Made by a program: the position numbers and the translations under genes | Part shown: piece after piece, positions 63,691 through 64,000 of the stretch | Numbering within the stretch: the stretch's first letter is position 1 | Layout: each line of letters starts with the position of its first letter | The notes under the pieces: model-generated | The model's database searches: none | Told to the model about the DNA's origin: nothing | What the model saw: the letters and a program-made list of their open reading frames with translations, nothing else | From: Rhizobium sp. NXC24 | GTDB lineage: Bacteria > Pseudomonadota > Alphaproteobacteria > Rhizobiales > Rhizobiaceae | Length of the DNA: 64,000 bases | Direction of reading: 5' to 3' | NCBI RefSeq assembly: GCF_002944315.1 | Contig: NZ_CP024311.1 | Location: 3,200,501 to 3,264,500 of the forward strand

Positions 63691-64000
63691 ATGAACCAGA
63701 CAAGCATTCGACAGCCATTTCCGATCCATCGCGCCGGAACCGCCACGCAGCATTCGCCAGAGGGCATCGCCAATGCGCCCTTCTGGGTCGAAATGTTGGT
63801 CGAAAACAACAAGGATGGTGGGCTCACTGCCATGCGCTGCACGCTGGAACCCGGCATCATGACCCGTTGGCACACCCATCCACATGGCCAGATTCTCTAC
63901 GTCCTGTCGGGTGTCGGCCTTGCCCAACGTAACGACGAACCGACTGAGGAACTGCGCGCCGGCGACTGCATCACCTTCGCACCCGGCGAGCGTCACAGAC
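63691..64000 (+). CDS. Cupin domain protein (C-terminus off the window)
   Basis: From ATG 63691 the frame is open to the window end (about 103 residues). The cupin metal-binding motif is in MTRWHTHPHGQILYVLSGVG (the H-x-H and downstream E/Q positions), followed by the second half LRAGDCITFAPGERHR. Probably a small stand-alone cupin of about 130 residues, thus nearly complete. It is cotranscribed with the tautomerase, 5 bp upstream. Confidence 0.87.
   Translation, partial: MNQTSIRQPFPIHRAGTATQHSPEGIANAPFWVEMLVENNKDGGLTAMRCTLEPGIMTRWHTHPHGQILYVLSGVGLAQRNDEPTEELRAGDCITFAPGERHR

Noticed and set aside
1..64000. tRNA or rRNA genes
   Set aside because: I looked for tRNA-like cloverleaf segments, especially at the element ends, and saw none; the att site is in the 6S-like RNA gene instead.

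Overview
The window looks like chromosomal DNA from a fast-growing rhizobium (Rhizobiales, Rhizobium/Agrobacterium type). Evidence for this is the high-GC coding style, the rhizobial synteny tkt-gap-(glycolipid-binding)-(K+/H+ antiporter)-pgk-fba, an RcdA-type (DUF1465) gene, ZapA followed by a probable 6S RNA, and an alphaproteobacterial che cluster. Genus is inferred; no 16S rRNA or tRNA is present. Percent identities and GC values were not computed.

Layout: 1-4.9 kb holds an HTH/MmyB regulator (partial) divergent from two SDR genes, and a MarR regulator divergent from a ClC-type chloride transporter. From 4960 to 20950 lies an integrated mobile element of about 16 kb bounded by a perfect 132-bp direct repeat. 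The right-hand repeat is the distal part of a structured RNA gene downstream of zapA (most likely 6S RNA, ssrS), so the element appears to use the 3' part of this RNA gene as its attachment site. It carries a tyrosine integrase next to attR, a serine recombinase, an SF2-helicase-like protein downstream of an origin-like non-coding region and a strong promoter/structured-leader/terminator unit, an HNH protein, a PD-(D/E)XK-like protein, two proteins with HEPN-type RX4-5H motifs (one frameshifted), a DUF2971 protein, a TM2 protein, several tiny membrane proteins, an XRE regulator and decayed duplicates of two of its own genes. No conjugation or capsid genes are visible. It resembles a satellite-like or integrative defence-type island and is the most unusual thing in the window.

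The chromosome resumes at 21 kb: zapA and a DUF4164 coiled-coil gene, then the central-carbon block tkt, gap, pgk and class I fba with a K+/H+ antiporter and a glycolipid-binding-domain gene interspersed. From 30.5 to 42.8 kb come an acetyltransferase, PhzF, an MFS transporter, DUF1192, RcdA-like, rpmE (L31), an ABC exporter, a YegP protein, a YCII/DGPF protein with its ECF42-type sigma factor, a MotA/TolQ plus OmpA-domain pair and an inositol-monophosphatase-family gene.

From 42.9 to 52.6 kb a complete chemotaxis-type operon runs leftward in the order STAS-cheY-cheA-cheW-mcp-mcp-cheW-cheR-cheB, with several 4-bp stop/start overlaps. A divergent gene encodes a cytoplasmic helical protein with a degenerate MCP hairpin. 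The two receptors share a nearly identical 733-bp signalling segment.

The right end (54.7-64 kb) holds two Sel1-repeat proteins, a thiE-like gene, an ArsR regulator, two divergent DUF465 genes, purE-purK, rpmJ (L36), a TPR protein, an alpha/beta hydrolase, and a LysR regulator divergent from a tautomerase and a cupin (cut by the window edge).
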